Assembly: GCA_937894165.1 (NCBI GenBank)
Contig: CALCSX010000073.1
Coordinates: forward strand, 1-34,126
Direction of reading: 5' to 3'
DNA: 34,126 nucleotides
Origin: an uncultured Saprospiraceae bacterium
Lineage (GTDB): Bacteria > Bacteroidota > Bacteroidia > Chitinophagales > Saprospiraceae
A program made the position numbers and the translations under genes. The notes beneath the pieces were generated by a model. It saw only the letters and a list, made by a program, of their open reading frames with translations, was not told the DNA's origin and ran no database searches. Within the stretch, counting starts at the first letter, position 1. Every line of letters begins with the position of its first letter. Shown here piece after piece: positions 23,652 to 32,421 of the stretch.

Positions 23652-24149
23652 ATGGTTACAGTAAGATTACTTTTACTATTAATAATAAGCTTCCCAACCA
23701 TTGGTCAGGAAGAAATTGATTATAGTGAAGAGCGTCCAAAAAACAATCTAAGTCTCAACTTATTTGGAGATGGATTAGCCGGAATAAATTATGAAAGGAT
23801 GTTTTTTGTGCATCCGAGCTTGCTTATTGTCACTAAGGTGGGCTTAGCTTACTCTGAATCATTAAATATTTTTGGTGGATCAAAAGAATATTTCATCTTG
23901 TACCCTCACCACATTACGGTCAACTTTGGAAGAAAATATGTTTTTGGAGAAATAGGATTAGGAGGTTCGATTGTGAGGGGAGATGGTTCAAAAAATTACT
24001 ATATCTACCCCATGGCAGGAATGAAATTTCTGCCGCTACGGTCAAAGCGGATATGTTTTAAAATTTATCTGCAAGTACCTTATAGCACCCGAGGAGTTTT
24101 CAATGCATTTATCACTCCGGTTGGAATGAATTTCGGCTTTTCATTTTGA
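23652..24149 (+). CDS. Small outer-membrane beta-barrel-like protein, tandem copy 5 of 5
   Basis: 165 residues. Signal peptide MVTVRLLLLLIISFPTIGQ, then ERPKNNLSLNLFGDGLAGIN, YERMFFVHPSLLIVTKVGLA, ITVNFGRKYVFGEIGLGGSI, YPMAGMKFLPLRSKRICFKI and an end TPVGMNFGFSF. It shares GDGLAGIN/GEGLFSFN spacing with copy 4, so copies 4 and 5 look like a second subpair. It is followed after 21 bases by the convergent stop of the TonB-dependent receptor gene. Confidence 0.8.
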   Translation: MVTVRLLLLLIISFPTIGQEEIDYSEERPKNNLSLNLFGDGLAGINYERMFFVHPSLLIVTKVGLAYSESLNIFGGSKEYFILYPHHITVNFGRKYVFGEIGLGGSIVRGDGSKNYYIYPMAGMKFLPLRSKRICFKIYLQVPYSTRGVFNAFITPVGMNFGFSF

Positions 24150-24170
24150 TGACTTTGTCTATTTCCCGTC

Positions 24171-26270
24171 CTAAAACGTAATTCTTGCCCCTCCAAAATA
24201 ATTCCTCCTAGGAGCTGGATTGAAAAATCTGTTACCAAAAGCATTGATGTCATTTCCTAAGCTGTATCGTTCATTTAGTAAATTGTCTACTCCGGCAAAA
24301 AGCTGTAATTCTTTAGTGGTACTTATCTGCAAATTCCACGTGAGTTTCATCTGAATAAGGTAAAATTCATTTGAAAAGACCGTATTCGCATCATTTAAAG
24401 GCATCCCAGAAGTGTAATTATGCGAAATATTCAAACCTATCTGTTTTGGGAAGGTGATAAAAAATGTATTTGTCCACACCCAATCGGGAACTGCGGTAAC
24501 TTTGTTGCGAGAAAAATCATCTTCATTAACTTGGTATTTGCCAAAGCGGTAATGATTGTATGAAACTGCTGATTGAAAACTGAAAGCATTAATAAATCTG
24601 TCCCTTCGAGTGGGTAGGAAGTGAGCCCAGACAGATGCTTCAATACCTCTTTGTTTTATTTGACCGGCATTTAAATAGAATTCAGCGCCATTTTCGCGCA
24701 ATTGCCTAACGATCCCATTGTTCATATTAAAATTGTAGATACTCAGGTCAGAAATAAATCTTCTGTTAGATGTTTCCCAACGCACTCCGATCTCGTAATT
24801 TATTCCTGTTTCTGCTCGCAATTCTGTGTTGATGAGATTATCGGAAGACCGGACTTCAGCAATAGTGGGAGGTGAATATCCTTGTGAGACTGAGGCACGA
24901 ACAGCTAAGCCTTCCGAGAGCAAATAAGAGGAGGCAATTCTTGGCATGGTGATAGTTCCGAAAGAAATATTCCCTTCGGGATTTGAAACTAAGGGAAAGC
25001 TTTGATTGTACCTTATACTGGCTTGATTTAAACCCAATGATGCTTCAATTGTCCAACGATTATATAGTCTTACCATAGCTCTATAAAACAAACTGCTTTG
25101 GGTATTGTCCAAATTGTCGAATGCCTGAGGATCTGTTGCAATTCCTTCTTCGTTATCAAAATTTTCTATACTGTACCAGCCTTTTTGACCCTCAAAACCT
25201 ACTTGCATCTCCCATTGAAATAGTTCTAAATCACCATTTTTATAAGAAAAGTAGGTTCGGACACCTAGATTTTTTTCCTTTCTAAATTCATAATTGGTAA
25301 TAAAGGGATTTTCAAAATCTGTATTCGAACCAAAAATGCTGATGGTATGTGATAATTTGTCGGAAATCCGGGCATCATGGGCAATTCCTCCGAAGAATGT
25401 TTTGTTGTAAATACCTGCTTTTTGATCTTCGGCGGAAGGGTTGGGGCCACCCGCAGGACGAGCCATTCTTGGATTTTCTTCCATTTGGCTTTCCGTCAAC
25501 CCACCCGGCGTGAGATACTTCAAATCAGTATATAAAGCTAAAAATCTCAGCTCATTATTTTTCGAATATTCCCATTTGTGGGCAGTTTGCATCGTCAATT
25601 TATCCAAATCCGTATTGTCTCTGTAGCCGTCTGAGCGCATGTAAGATTGATCAATCGAAAAGGAGTATTTATCATTTACTTTGCGTTGTACTGATAATTG
25701 TTCTTGGAACAAGCCGTAAGAACCACCGCTAACTTGCAAAAATCCTTTATTTTCTTGCACATTAAAACCATTCGGTTGAATTCTTATAACACCGCCTGAA
25801 TTGGGCACGTAAAGAGAGCCATCAGGCCCTTTAATGATGTGTATAGAGGAAATTGAAGCGGGATCTATCAGATTCAGATAGGTATTTCCGCCCGCATCGG
25901 AGAGTGAAAACTCATCCATATAAATTTTTACATTCCGAATCCCGAAAGGCGAGCGGATCAAACTACCTCGCATAGCTAATCTATAGCTCCCCGGAGAACG
26001 TTCCTCCATGCGGATACCTGCGACAGTATTCAATGCCGGTAATAGAGTAGTGGTTTGTTGTTTTTCTATAAGCTCAGATGAAACCGTTTGAGCGGAGGCC
26101 GTTAATCCCAGGATGGGTTGTTGATTGAAGTAGGTGATTATTTGGACTGCTTCAAGATCATATGCGAGCGTCGAATCATGAGTCATGTAAACGCTATCTG
26201 TTTCTTGCCCGTAAATCATGGATGAAATAAAGCAAAATGAAAGAAATAGACAAGTAACATTTAGGGTCAT
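24171..26270 (-). CDS. TonB-dependent outer-membrane receptor
   Basis: 699 residues from the ATG at 26268-26270; an in-frame TTG three codons upstream lies within a TAATTTTG sequence and is less likely. A signal peptide (MTLNVTCLFLSFCFISSM..) precedes a plug domain: LEAVQIITYFNQQPILGLTA, ERSPGSYRLAMRGSLIRSPF, YMDEFSLSDAGGNTYLNLID and IHIIKGPDGSLYVPNSGGVI. The rest is the 22-strand barrel, with a late TonB-box-type region (VDNLLNERYSLGNDINAFG) and a terminal Phe (NYFGGARITF). No carboxypeptidase-regulatory N-domain is present, so it is not SusC-like; it is more like siderophore or metal receptors (FecA-type). The ligand is not determinable. It converges with the five-barrel array. Confidence 0.9.
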   Translation of the reverse strand: MTLNVTCLFLSFCFISSMIYGQETDSVYMTHDSTLAYDLEAVQIITYFNQQPILGLTASAQTVSSELIEKQQTTTLLPALNTVAGIRMEERSPGSYRLAMRGSLIRSPFGIRNVKIYMDEFSLSDAGGNTYLNLIDPASISSIHIIKGPDGSLYVPNSGGVIRIQPNGFNVQENKGFLQVSGGSYGLFQEQLSVQRKVNDKYSFSIDQSYMRSDGYRDNTDLDKLTMQTAHKWEYSKNNELRFLALYTDLKYLTPGGLTESQMEENPRMARPAGGPNPSAEDQKAGIYNKTFFGGIAHDARISDKLSHTISIFGSNTDFENPFITNYEFRKEKNLGVRTYFSYKNGDLELFQWEMQVGFEGQKGWYSIENFDNEEGIATDPQAFDNLDNTQSSLFYRAMVRLYNRWTIEASLGLNQASIRYNQSFPLVSNPEGNISFGTITMPRIASSYLLSEGLAVRASVSQGYSPPTIAEVRSSDNLINTELRAETGINYEIGVRWETSNRRFISDLSIYNFNMNNGIVRQLRENGAEFYLNAGQIKQRGIEASVWAHFLPTRRDRFINAFSFQSAVSYNHYRFGKYQVNEDDFSRNKVTAVPDWVWTNTFFITFPKQIGLNISHNYTSGMPLNDANTVFSNEFYLIQMKLTWNLQISTTKELQLFAGVDNLLNERYSLGNDINAFGNRFFNPAPRRNYFGGARITF

Positions 26271-26419
26271 ACTTTTCAAAATTAGACTTTAGGCTAGAAA
26301 GAACATTGAAATTTAATTGGGAACCATTAAGACATTAAGGGAAATTAAGGTTTTCATTAACTTATAAAATTTAATTCTTAAATCCTAAAGGACTAGTCTA
26401 CAGCAAGCTGCAAAGAAAG

Positions 26420-26512
26420 CTCCAAAGACAAGGCTTTCGAAGTATTTGAATCGAAGGATTTTATAAATAATAAATGACTGATTCAAATACGAGAGTAACG
26501 CAGTATTTGGAG
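26420..26512. repeat. Nested inverted repeats between the dehydrogenase and receptor genes
   Basis: GTATTTGAATC (26442-26452) and GATTCAAATAC (26480-26490) are exact 11-base inverted copies with a 27-base loop; an outer CTCCAAA (26420-26426) and TTTGGAG (26506-26512) can also pair. It lies just beyond the stop of the minus-strand sugar dehydrogenase and could help end its transcript, though there is no strong T tract. Confidence 0.4.
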
Positions 26513-26542
26513 TTTTCTTACAGCGACTTTAAAGTTTTAAAC

Positions 26543-27769
26543 TTATTTTTTAGCTATTCTATACAGTCGACCCTTATCAGTCACTGTGTACAATGCTCCA
26601 TCCTTTCCTTGAGTAATATCTCTAAAGCGCTGATCTTCATCCGGCAAAATACGCTCTTCTCCAACAACTTTTCCGTCTTCAAAAACAATTCTGGCTATAT
26701 GGTAACTATTCAAACCAGTTATAAAAAGGTTATTTTCCCATTCCGGTATGCTGTTTCCGGTGTAGAAGGTCATTCCGCTGGGTGAAAGTACAGGATCCCA
26801 ATAGTACACCGGTTGCTCCATACCTTCTTTTTGCTGGATTGGCGGGTTGCCGATTGGATCTTCATTGTACTCTAGACCGTAGGTGATAACCGGCCAACCG
26901 TAGTTTATTCCGGCTTTGATTAAATTCAATTCATCTCCACCAAGTGGGCCAAATTCATTGCTCCAGAGATCACCTGTGACGGGATGAAAAGCCAATCCTT
27001 GCGGATTACGGTGACCATAGCTATAGATTTCGGGAAGTGCGTCCGATTGTCCTGCAAACGGATTCCCTGAAACAGGCTGACCATCAGTGGTGATATGAAG
27101 AATTTTACCGAGTGCTGAGTTCAGATCTTGTGATTGGTCCCGAATTTCTTTGTCCGAACGTTCTCCGGTACAGACGAAAAGATTGCCTGCTTTATCAAAG
27201 ATAATTCTACCTCCATAATGTTTGTCACCATCATAGCTTGGTAATACCTGGTAGATAACTTGAGCATTTTCAATAGTTTTTTCATCATCTGAAAGTCTTC
27301 CTTTAGCAACAGCGGTATGATTACCCTTGTCAACTTTTTCTGAAAAGACCCAGTAAACCAATCTATTAGCGGCAAAGTCAGGATCCAAAGTCAAGCCCAA
27401 TAAACCACCTTGCCCTCTGTCGTCCACTTCGGGTAATCCTGTGATTTCATCGCCCATATCCCCGGTTTCTACATTTACAATTCGCATATTTCCTGCTTTT
27501 TCGGTGATGAGAAATCTGCCATCAGGCAATTGTACTATGCCCCATGGCTCTGTTAGAGATTTTGTAACTAATACACCTTCATATGGGGTGGTGGTAGTGA
27601 CCCAATCAACTCTCGTTTGACCCTCAAATGCAGGAGGGTAATCTGTATTGGCTTCGCCTCTTTCAGGGGGAGAGTCAGAATTAGTATCGGAAGAATTCGT
27701 TGAAGATCCTACACTGTTGCATGAGGCAAAAAGCGCAGCAATTATTAATGAATATATAAAGTATTTCAT
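26543..27769 (-). CDS. PQQ-dependent sugar dehydrogenase (glucose/sorbosone dehydrogenase family), lipoprotein
   Basis: 408 residues, ATG at 27767-27769. A lipoprotein signal ends at the lipobox LFASC (Cys17), followed by a Ser/Asn/Thr-rich linker (~18-40), so the protein is probably anchored on an outer surface of the envelope. The rest is a six-bladed beta-propeller of the Gdh/YliI type: WGIVQLPDGRFLITEKAG, GQGGLLGLTLDPDF, YGGRIIFDKAGNLFVCTGER, GHRNPQGLAFHPVTGDLW, EFGPLGGDELNLI, NYGWPVITYG and YRIAKK at the end. Family members oxidise aldose sugars with PQQ and Ca. It is the last minus-strand gene before the RAYT relic; neighbours do not suggest a pathway. Confidence 0.9.
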   Translation of the reverse strand: MKYFIYSLIIAALFASCNSVGSSTNSSDTNSDSPPERGEANTDYPPAFEGQTRVDWVTTTTPYEGVLVTKSLTEPWGIVQLPDGRFLITEKAGNMRIVNVETGDMGDEITGLPEVDDRGQGGLLGLTLDPDFAANRLVYWVFSEKVDKGNHTAVAKGRLSDDEKTIENAQVIYQVLPSYDGDKHYGGRIIFDKAGNLFVCTGERSDKEIRDQSQDLNSALGKILHITTDGQPVSGNPFAGQSDALPEIYSYGHRNPQGLAFHPVTGDLWSNEFGPLGGDELNLIKAGINYGWPVITYGLEYNEDPIGNPPIQQKEGMEQPVYYWDPVLSPSGMTFYTGNSIPEWENNLFITGLNSYHIARIVFEDGKVVGEERILPDEDQRFRDITQGKDGALYTVTDKGRLYRIAKK

Positions 27770-27914
27770 TGTTTAAAATTTGATTAGTATGTACAATATT
27801 TAATTTTAAACGTAATGAATATATGTAAATGTTCGAAAAATAGTAAATTCCCTGAGAGATGTATCAGAATTCATGCTCATAGCATAAAAAATCATCAGAA
27901 AAATTCATCTTTAT

Positions 27915-28438
27915 TTATTGGTAAAATGTATCCTTTGACCAATTCGATGGATTATTTATGATATATTCTGATTTTTTATTGTATGATTGTTCGTTTCTAA
28001 TGATATGGTCATGATATCGCGGTTGCCAAGCAAAATTTGGATTTATTAAACGTGCATTTTTGCTCACACCTATTTTAAATCCCCTAATTATAGATGCCAA
28101 ATTTTTTGATTGAGGACCGAAAGTGTTTTTGTAATCGGTTATTCCGAATTATATTCATTATTACCAATCCCAATAATTGCATGAAAATGATTTGGCATCA
28201 CCACGAATTCACCCATTGACAAATTCATATCAGGACGTATATCAAATGTTTTTAACCATTCATTATTTGCAATTTCACCAATATCGTTCAAGACCATTTC
28301 ACCTGCTATCACATTTCCAAAAAAACAATCTCGATTTTTTGTGCAAATTGTCACATAGTAGAATGCATTCCTTCCATAATCCCAATGTTTTAAACGGGCA
28401 GATTCGATTCTATATTTTCCTTTGAATTTCTTCGACAT
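27915..28438 (-). pseudogene. Frameshifted REP-associated tyrosine transposase (RAYT, Y1_Tnp)
   Basis: Two frames together make one RAYT. The first, from the ATG at 28436-28438 to a stop at 28139, runs from MSKKFKGKYRIESARLKHWD to VVMPNHFHAII and contains the HUH-type HFH (~84-86). The second, 28100-27915, resumes as YKNTFGPQSKNLASIIRGF and ends with YHDHIIRNEQSYNKKSEYII, which carries the catalytic Tyr. The frame change lies near 28130-28140; translated one frame over, the bases before the second piece read ITDYKNTFGPQ and join it smoothly. Metal-binding His and Tyr are thus in separate frames, so no active transposase is made unless recoding occurs. An in-frame ATG at 28457-28459 overlaps the upstream gene's stop (ATGA). 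A sequencing error is the alternative. Confidence 0.85.
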
Positions 28439-28455
28439 TGCTCCGCTACATTTTA

Positions 28456-30078
28456 TCATTTAGATAATACATCCTTAGCTCCGGTAAAACTTATAGATGG
28501 GGTGGTATGATAACTTGCTCCTTTCCAAAATCTCAATAGAAAATCTATGTCCTCTAAATATTTTTTACCAATTTCTTTTTGAAAAAATGGCAGTTTAGAT
28601 TGGCAATTCTCAAGACAAAACATGACCAATTCCTTTGATATTTCTTCGTTAATTAATAAATGTAATACATCCTCCTCACTTTCTTCTTCGTTAAAATATG
28701 GATTGGATGGCATAGGAAATGCAGAATTGGCGGACAGGGCAATTTCTCCACCACTTTTTGGATTATAGAAAAACAGAATTGAATCTGATTGGTCTGCCAA
28801 ATCTTTAATTGAGCTTCCATTGATTTCTCTATTAAGTTTGAGATTCTCTTTTGCCTTGATTTTCTCCTTTTTGGAATTGTCTGAACTATCTATAAGGTAC
28901 TCAATGAAATTATTATGAAATTCTTCGAATTCCTCTGTCTTTAAAAAAGCTATTTGTGAGCCTTTGTTATACTTTTTAAATGCTTCTAATTGTTTATTAA
29001 GGATTTCTTCTGTTTTCGGTAATTGATGATCTAAAAAGTTAACTTCATTTCTACTCTCAAATGAATTTTTTTCGTCCATGACAACTTGAGGATCAAATGG
29101 CATTTTGAAAAATAAACCTGTATAACACCATTCACCCTTCCATTTTACAATTCCCGAATAAATGATGGTGTCAACTTTATCAATATTGTCGGCCATTGGA
29201 AAGGTTTTCTTTGTTACATTAAATTTTTTCTCGGAGGCAATATGTTCAATGAAAACATTCGCATCGTCTTGTCCCTTATAAAGGAACAATCCTTTTATTT
29301 TAGGTGACATTTCAAGTAAGTTTATCCTATTATGACCCTGAATATCGAAAATTTCCGTAGCCCATTCCTTACCTGTAAGATTTAGTAATTTAGTATGATA
29401 TCTATGGATATTGTCATCGACTTGTTCATTTATATAAGCGGCAGCATTCACATTGCCTTTATATTCTTTGATGATTTCCGATAACACTGCATCTTGTCTT
29501 ACTTTGGTGTCGGGATAAAACAGATAGGTATTAAATAATACTTTTTCTATTAATGTCCCTACGTCATCAAATCGAACTTCTATTTCATCAAATTGATAAA
29601 AAGACTGCAATGTTTCATTTTCCGGGGCATATTCCCAAGCATCATCAAAAACTGTCATTACACTTCCGGATATTTCCTGAATAAAATCGTTAAAAGGTGC
29701 AATGAATTTTTCCCTTTGCATTGTATTTAAAAAATACCAAATTAAGAAACTTACATCTTGCCCATTTATCTCCTCCTCAAAGTAATCCTCCATTGAATAA
29801 AAGGGTAGGGGTATGCCGTACATCCTTTTATGTAATTTTACAAATGAGTTCCAAATATTCGTTTCGGAGATTTGATCCTCCAGATATGAAGTGAGAAAAC
29901 AAGCCAATAAGTCAATTTCCTTTTTGCCCAAATACATATTTAGGATTAAAGCGTACTTATTAGTGCTAATGACTTTCTTGACATCATTACACACCCTGAG
30001 GTAGAAGAAGTCGCTTTTCGTTTGTTTTTTATAAGGTTTGAATTCTAACCAGTCTTTAAGGTATATTTTGTTATCCAT
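28456..30078 (-). CDS. Large uncharacterised protein, possible DUF3843
   Basis: 540 residues, ATG at 30076-30078. There is no signal peptide or transmembrane segment, so it is probably cytoplasmic. The N-terminus (IYLKDWLEFKPYKKQTKSDF then YLRVCNDVKKVI) and the segment LFFYNPKSGGEIALSANSAF, with PSNPYF after it, resemble Bacteroidetes proteins labelled DUF3843; that assignment is from memory and tentative. Acidic and Lys-rich stretches alternate (KKEKIKAKENLKLNREINGS), and a possible C-terminal helical bundle ends in ..GAKDVLSK. It is upstream of the RAYT relic and ~200 bases downstream of the 255-residue gene, in the same direction. Confidence 0.75.
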   Translation of the reverse strand: MDNKIYLKDWLEFKPYKKQTKSDFFYLRVCNDVKKVISTNKYALILNMYLGKKEIDLLACFLTSYLEDQISETNIWNSFVKLHKRMYGIPLPFYSMEDYFEEEINGQDVSFLIWYFLNTMQREKFIAPFNDFIQEISGSVMTVFDDAWEYAPENETLQSFYQFDEIEVRFDDVGTLIEKVLFNTYLFYPDTKVRQDAVLSEIIKEYKGNVNAAAYINEQVDDNIHRYHTKLLNLTGKEWATEIFDIQGHNRINLLEMSPKIKGLFLYKGQDDANVFIEHIASEKKFNVTKKTFPMADNIDKVDTIIYSGIVKWKGEWCYTGLFFKMPFDPQVVMDEKNSFESRNEVNFLDHQLPKTEEILNKQLEAFKKYNKGSQIAFLKTEEFEEFHNNFIEYLIDSSDNSKKEKIKAKENLKLNREINGSSIKDLADQSDSILFFYNPKSGGEIALSANSAFPMPSNPYFNEEESEEDVLHLLINEEISKELVMFCLENCQSKLPFFQKEIGKKYLEDIDFLLRFWKGASYHTTPSISFTGAKDVLSK

Positions 30079-30278
30079 TAGTATGTGTTTTTGGTTGTAC
30101 AGATCGCTAATTTAATTAAACAACTAGTAATTTTTCTAAAGAAGTTGTTTGAATTATTCAAAATATTGTACTAGACTAATTTGCACATCACAAAAAGCCA
30201 AATTGATAAATATCACATAGTAAAGAAAAATCCTAGACAATAATTTAAATTAATAAAGAAAGGTTAATATCTCAATGA

Positions 30279-31046
30279 TCATGAAATTAAATTCCAACTC
30301 ACATCCCCGTGGTTAGACCACTCATGTTCTTGCTGCACTCTAATGGGGGTCAATTGTGTATTCACGATTTTCGAAATTTCAGGACAAATAGTTTGAGCGA
30401 ATTCATCCCCTTTCTGCCAATTATGATGACCGTCTGTAATGAAAATTTCAGTCTTCATTTTCTTCAAGACATTAATCAACCAAACACCGGATGCCTTGCC
30501 GCCACCCATTAATCCTCCACCATAGCGGACATGAATGACGTGAGAGATGATCCCATTGCTTGGAATTATCTTTTTGCAAAAAAAGGATTCGTTTTCTGCA
30601 AAAACATAAATCAGGGGATAGGAAAAGCTCCCCAATACGTCACTCGTGACTTTTATGATTAAAAATACTGCTCTGTCGGTTGCTCTGCTGCCTTCAGGGA
30701 AATCAACAATTTCTTTATGACGAGGTAAGTTGAGTTTTGGCAATTCTTCAATATGTTCTACATAAACAGTAGTATTTTCATCAGAAAAAAGAGTCCGACT
30801 GTCCATAAACTTTGAATCCTCCCATGGGAAATAATCCGAAAAAATAAATATATCCGGAGAGGTAGGCTCAATCTCAGTAGCAGGATTTTGCTTGGCGAAG
30901 TTGGAGTGAAGATAAAGTAAAGCTCTAAAATCTTCTCCGGCAGATGGATACCATGCTATTCTCGGTTCCCCTTCAAAGTTGTCTATGAATTTTTTAAGCT
31001 TACCTGTTTTGCCACCATTAAGATTTGAAAGTAGTTCTTTTGACAT
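30279..31046 (-). CDS. Uncharacterised 255-residue protein
   Basis: ATG at 31044-31046; not recognised with certainty. RIAWYPSAGEDFRALLYLHS (~29-48) and PDIFIFSDYFPWEDSKF look like strand-loop-strand segments of a Rossmann-like fold with a conserved DY. A Gly-rich loop (HVRYGGGLMGGGKASGVWLI) and a C-terminal EIFITDGHHNWQKGDEFAQT follow. There is no signal peptide or membrane segment. The D, GGG and DGHH groups look like conserved active-site or ligand positions, but no reaction can be named. It is in the same direction as all genes of the 28-34 kb block. Confidence 0.7.
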   Translation of the reverse strand: MSKELLSNLNGGKTGKLKKFIDNFEGEPRIAWYPSAGEDFRALLYLHSNFAKQNPATEIEPTSPDIFIFSDYFPWEDSKFMDSRTLFSDENTTVYVEHIEELPKLNLPRHKEIVDFPEGSRATDRAVFLIIKVTSDVLGSFSYPLIYVFAENESFFCKKIIPSNGIISHVIHVRYGGGLMGGGKASGVWLINVLKKMKTEIFITDGHHNWQKGDEFAQTICPEISKIVNTQLTPIRVQQEHEWSNHGDVSWNLIS

Positions 31047-31110
31047 AATTTTTTCTATTTATAATATGAATGAATTTAAGTCAAGCTAACCTGACTGATT
31101 AAATAAGAAT

Positions 31111-31296
31111 TTATAGCAATGAAGTCAAGAGATTACCCTTTCCTATTAGTCGTCCGGTATCATCCCTAGTTTCATTTCTTTCCGGATCATATCTACCCTT
31201 AAGTCGACCATAGGCATCCCTAATTTCATATTTATCTCCTATTGATTTAATTCTCCCAAGGAGTTTGCCGGTATGATCTCTTAATTCTTGTTCCAT
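31111..31296 (-). CDS. Small DxxGRLxG-repeat protein (beta-flower-like)
   Basis: 61 residues built from three ~17-residue repeats: LRDHTGKLLGRIKSIGDKYE, IRDAYGRLKGRYDPERNE, TRDDTGRLIGKGNLLTSLL. The D-x-x-G-(R/K)-L-x-G pattern resembles the small 4-/5-fold beta-flower proteins known in Bacteroidetes, whose function is unknown. The last repeat runs into a short hydrophobic end (NLLTSLL). No cysteine, signal peptide or transmembrane helix. It lies between the 140- and 255-residue genes on the same strand. The regular repeats and clean spacing support a real gene despite its size. Confidence 0.7.
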   Translation of the reverse strand: MEQELRDHTGKLLGRIKSIGDKYEIRDAYGRLKGRYDPERNETRDDTGRLIGKGNLLTSLL

Positions 31297-31375
31297 AACT
31301 TGATAATTTGTATGATTAATAATGAATAATTCTTTTAGGATTCTTGAAAGAAAATTTCGGATATTCTGTAAATTT

Positions 31376-31798
31376 TTAAAATGGATCGGGAAATTCTTTA
31401 GATTTCATTTCCGATAATGTTTTATAATCATTGAGTTCCTCTCTACTGCGCAGGTGATGATTTCCATAAAGAAAATGAGTCAGATGTTTTATTTGTTTAT
31501 CCATCATTTCCATGTTATCCTTCATTTCCACTCTAGATTCGAATATTTGAGCTTCATTCATAGTTGGATATTTTTCGAACCACTTTTCTACTTGATATTT
31601 CACTTCAAGAGTTAGGAGATTTAATCGATTTGTGGCTGGTCTAACATCCATATCTATACTTTCAAGTTTTCTTCTTTTGAAAAATCTAGATATATAATAA
31701 ATCACTCCACCAAGAGCTAATAATAAAAGTGGAAATTGAAGTATCATAGATACTGCAATGACAATGGTTATTATGATAGGTACCCTAAATCTTTTCAT
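31376..31798 (-). CDS. Small membrane protein with helical cytoplasmic tail (140 residues)
   Basis: ATG at 31796-31798. Residues ~7-37 hold a pair of closely spaced hydrophobic segments (VPIIITIVIAVSMIL, FPLLLLALGGVIYYIS) forming a hairpin or one long anchor, followed by a basic patch (RFFKRRK), so the ~95-residue tail is probably cytoplasmic. The tail is mostly helical and acidic/Met-rich (EMKDNMEMMDKQIKHLTHFL). Not recognised. Its neighbour at 31857-32333 has the same membrane-hairpin plus helical-tail layout, 58 bases upstream, so the two may form a pair. Confidence 0.7.
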   Translation of the reverse strand: MKRFRVPIIITIVIAVSMILQFPLLLLALGGVIYYISRFFKRRKLESIDMDVRPATNRLNLLTLEVKYQVEKWFEKYPTMNEAQIFESRVEMKDNMEMMDKQIKHLTHFLYGNHHLRSREELNDYKTLSEMKSKEFPDPF

Positions 31799-31856
31799 TA
31801 GTCATGTTTTAATGAATTCTTTTACTTGTAGATATTTAAAACTAAATTGCCAGAAA

Positions 31857-32333
31857 CTAGTACTTAATTTCTCTGTAATAATTTTCTAACTCAGTTTCAA
31901 TCTTTAAAAATTTAGCTTTTCTATCATTTTCAAACTGGAGATTTAGTTTTTTCCAATTATTATATTTTATTGTTCTTTCTTCTAATGTGTCACTTTCCGA
32001 GTATTCAGGCGAGTCCGGTCGCTGTGATTTTTTCATTTGATTTAGTATATTATCACCATAAGTAAAATAGGCATTTTCCGGTTCTAGTCTTATTTCATTA
32101 GTTAGTTTTCTAATATACTTTGCTTCGACAATAGCTTGCAGAGCAGTTCTTGCTATGGTACTGTTAAGTGATTTATTTGTGGTTGACTTTGTTACATAAA
32201 TCAGTTTGCAAGTATAATATCCTAAAATAATTGGAACAATTAAAAACCATACGTAATATGCTATAAAACATACAAATGCAAGTAGGAAAACTATGAACCC
32301 TAGACCTCCTGAATCGTTGCTGTTGTTTTTCAT
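31857..32333 (-). CDS. Small membrane protein with helical cytoplasmic tail (158 residues)
   Basis: ATG at 32331-32333. Two hydrophobic segments (~10-45; LGFIVFLLAFVCFIAYYVWF then LIVPIILGYYTC) are followed by a Lys/Thr/Ser-rich linker and a long charged helical region (LNLQFENDRKAKFLKIETEL, ENYYREIKY) likely to form a coiled coil. No signal peptidase site or enzymatic motif. Not recognised. Its layout mirrors the next gene downstream, which suggests a shared membrane-associated role or complex (inference). Confidence 0.7.
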   Translation of the reverse strand: MKNNSNDSGGLGFIVFLLAFVCFIAYYVWFLIVPIILGYYTCKLIYVTKSTTNKSLNSTIARTALQAIVEAKYIRKLTNEIRLEPENAYFTYGDNILNQMKKSQRPDSPEYSESDTLEERTIKYNNWKKLNLQFENDRKAKFLKIETELENYYREIKY

Positions 32334-32421
32334 ACCTTTGGTTTTTTAACTTTGAGATATTTAATGACTATGATTATTACTATTAAGTTTTGACTCAATA
32401 GCAAACATCATAGTTAGCTCT

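Noticed and set aside
24721..24750. ACTCAGGTC inside the TonB receptor gene as another MITE end
   Set aside because: It is a single short match inside a coding region, without a partner inverted repeat or flanking duplication.
26277..26284. TAATTTTG on the minus strand as the TonB receptor promoter
   Set aside because: It matches TAnnTTTG but would start transcription at or inside the chosen ATG at 26270, implying a leaderless mRNA; there is no other support.
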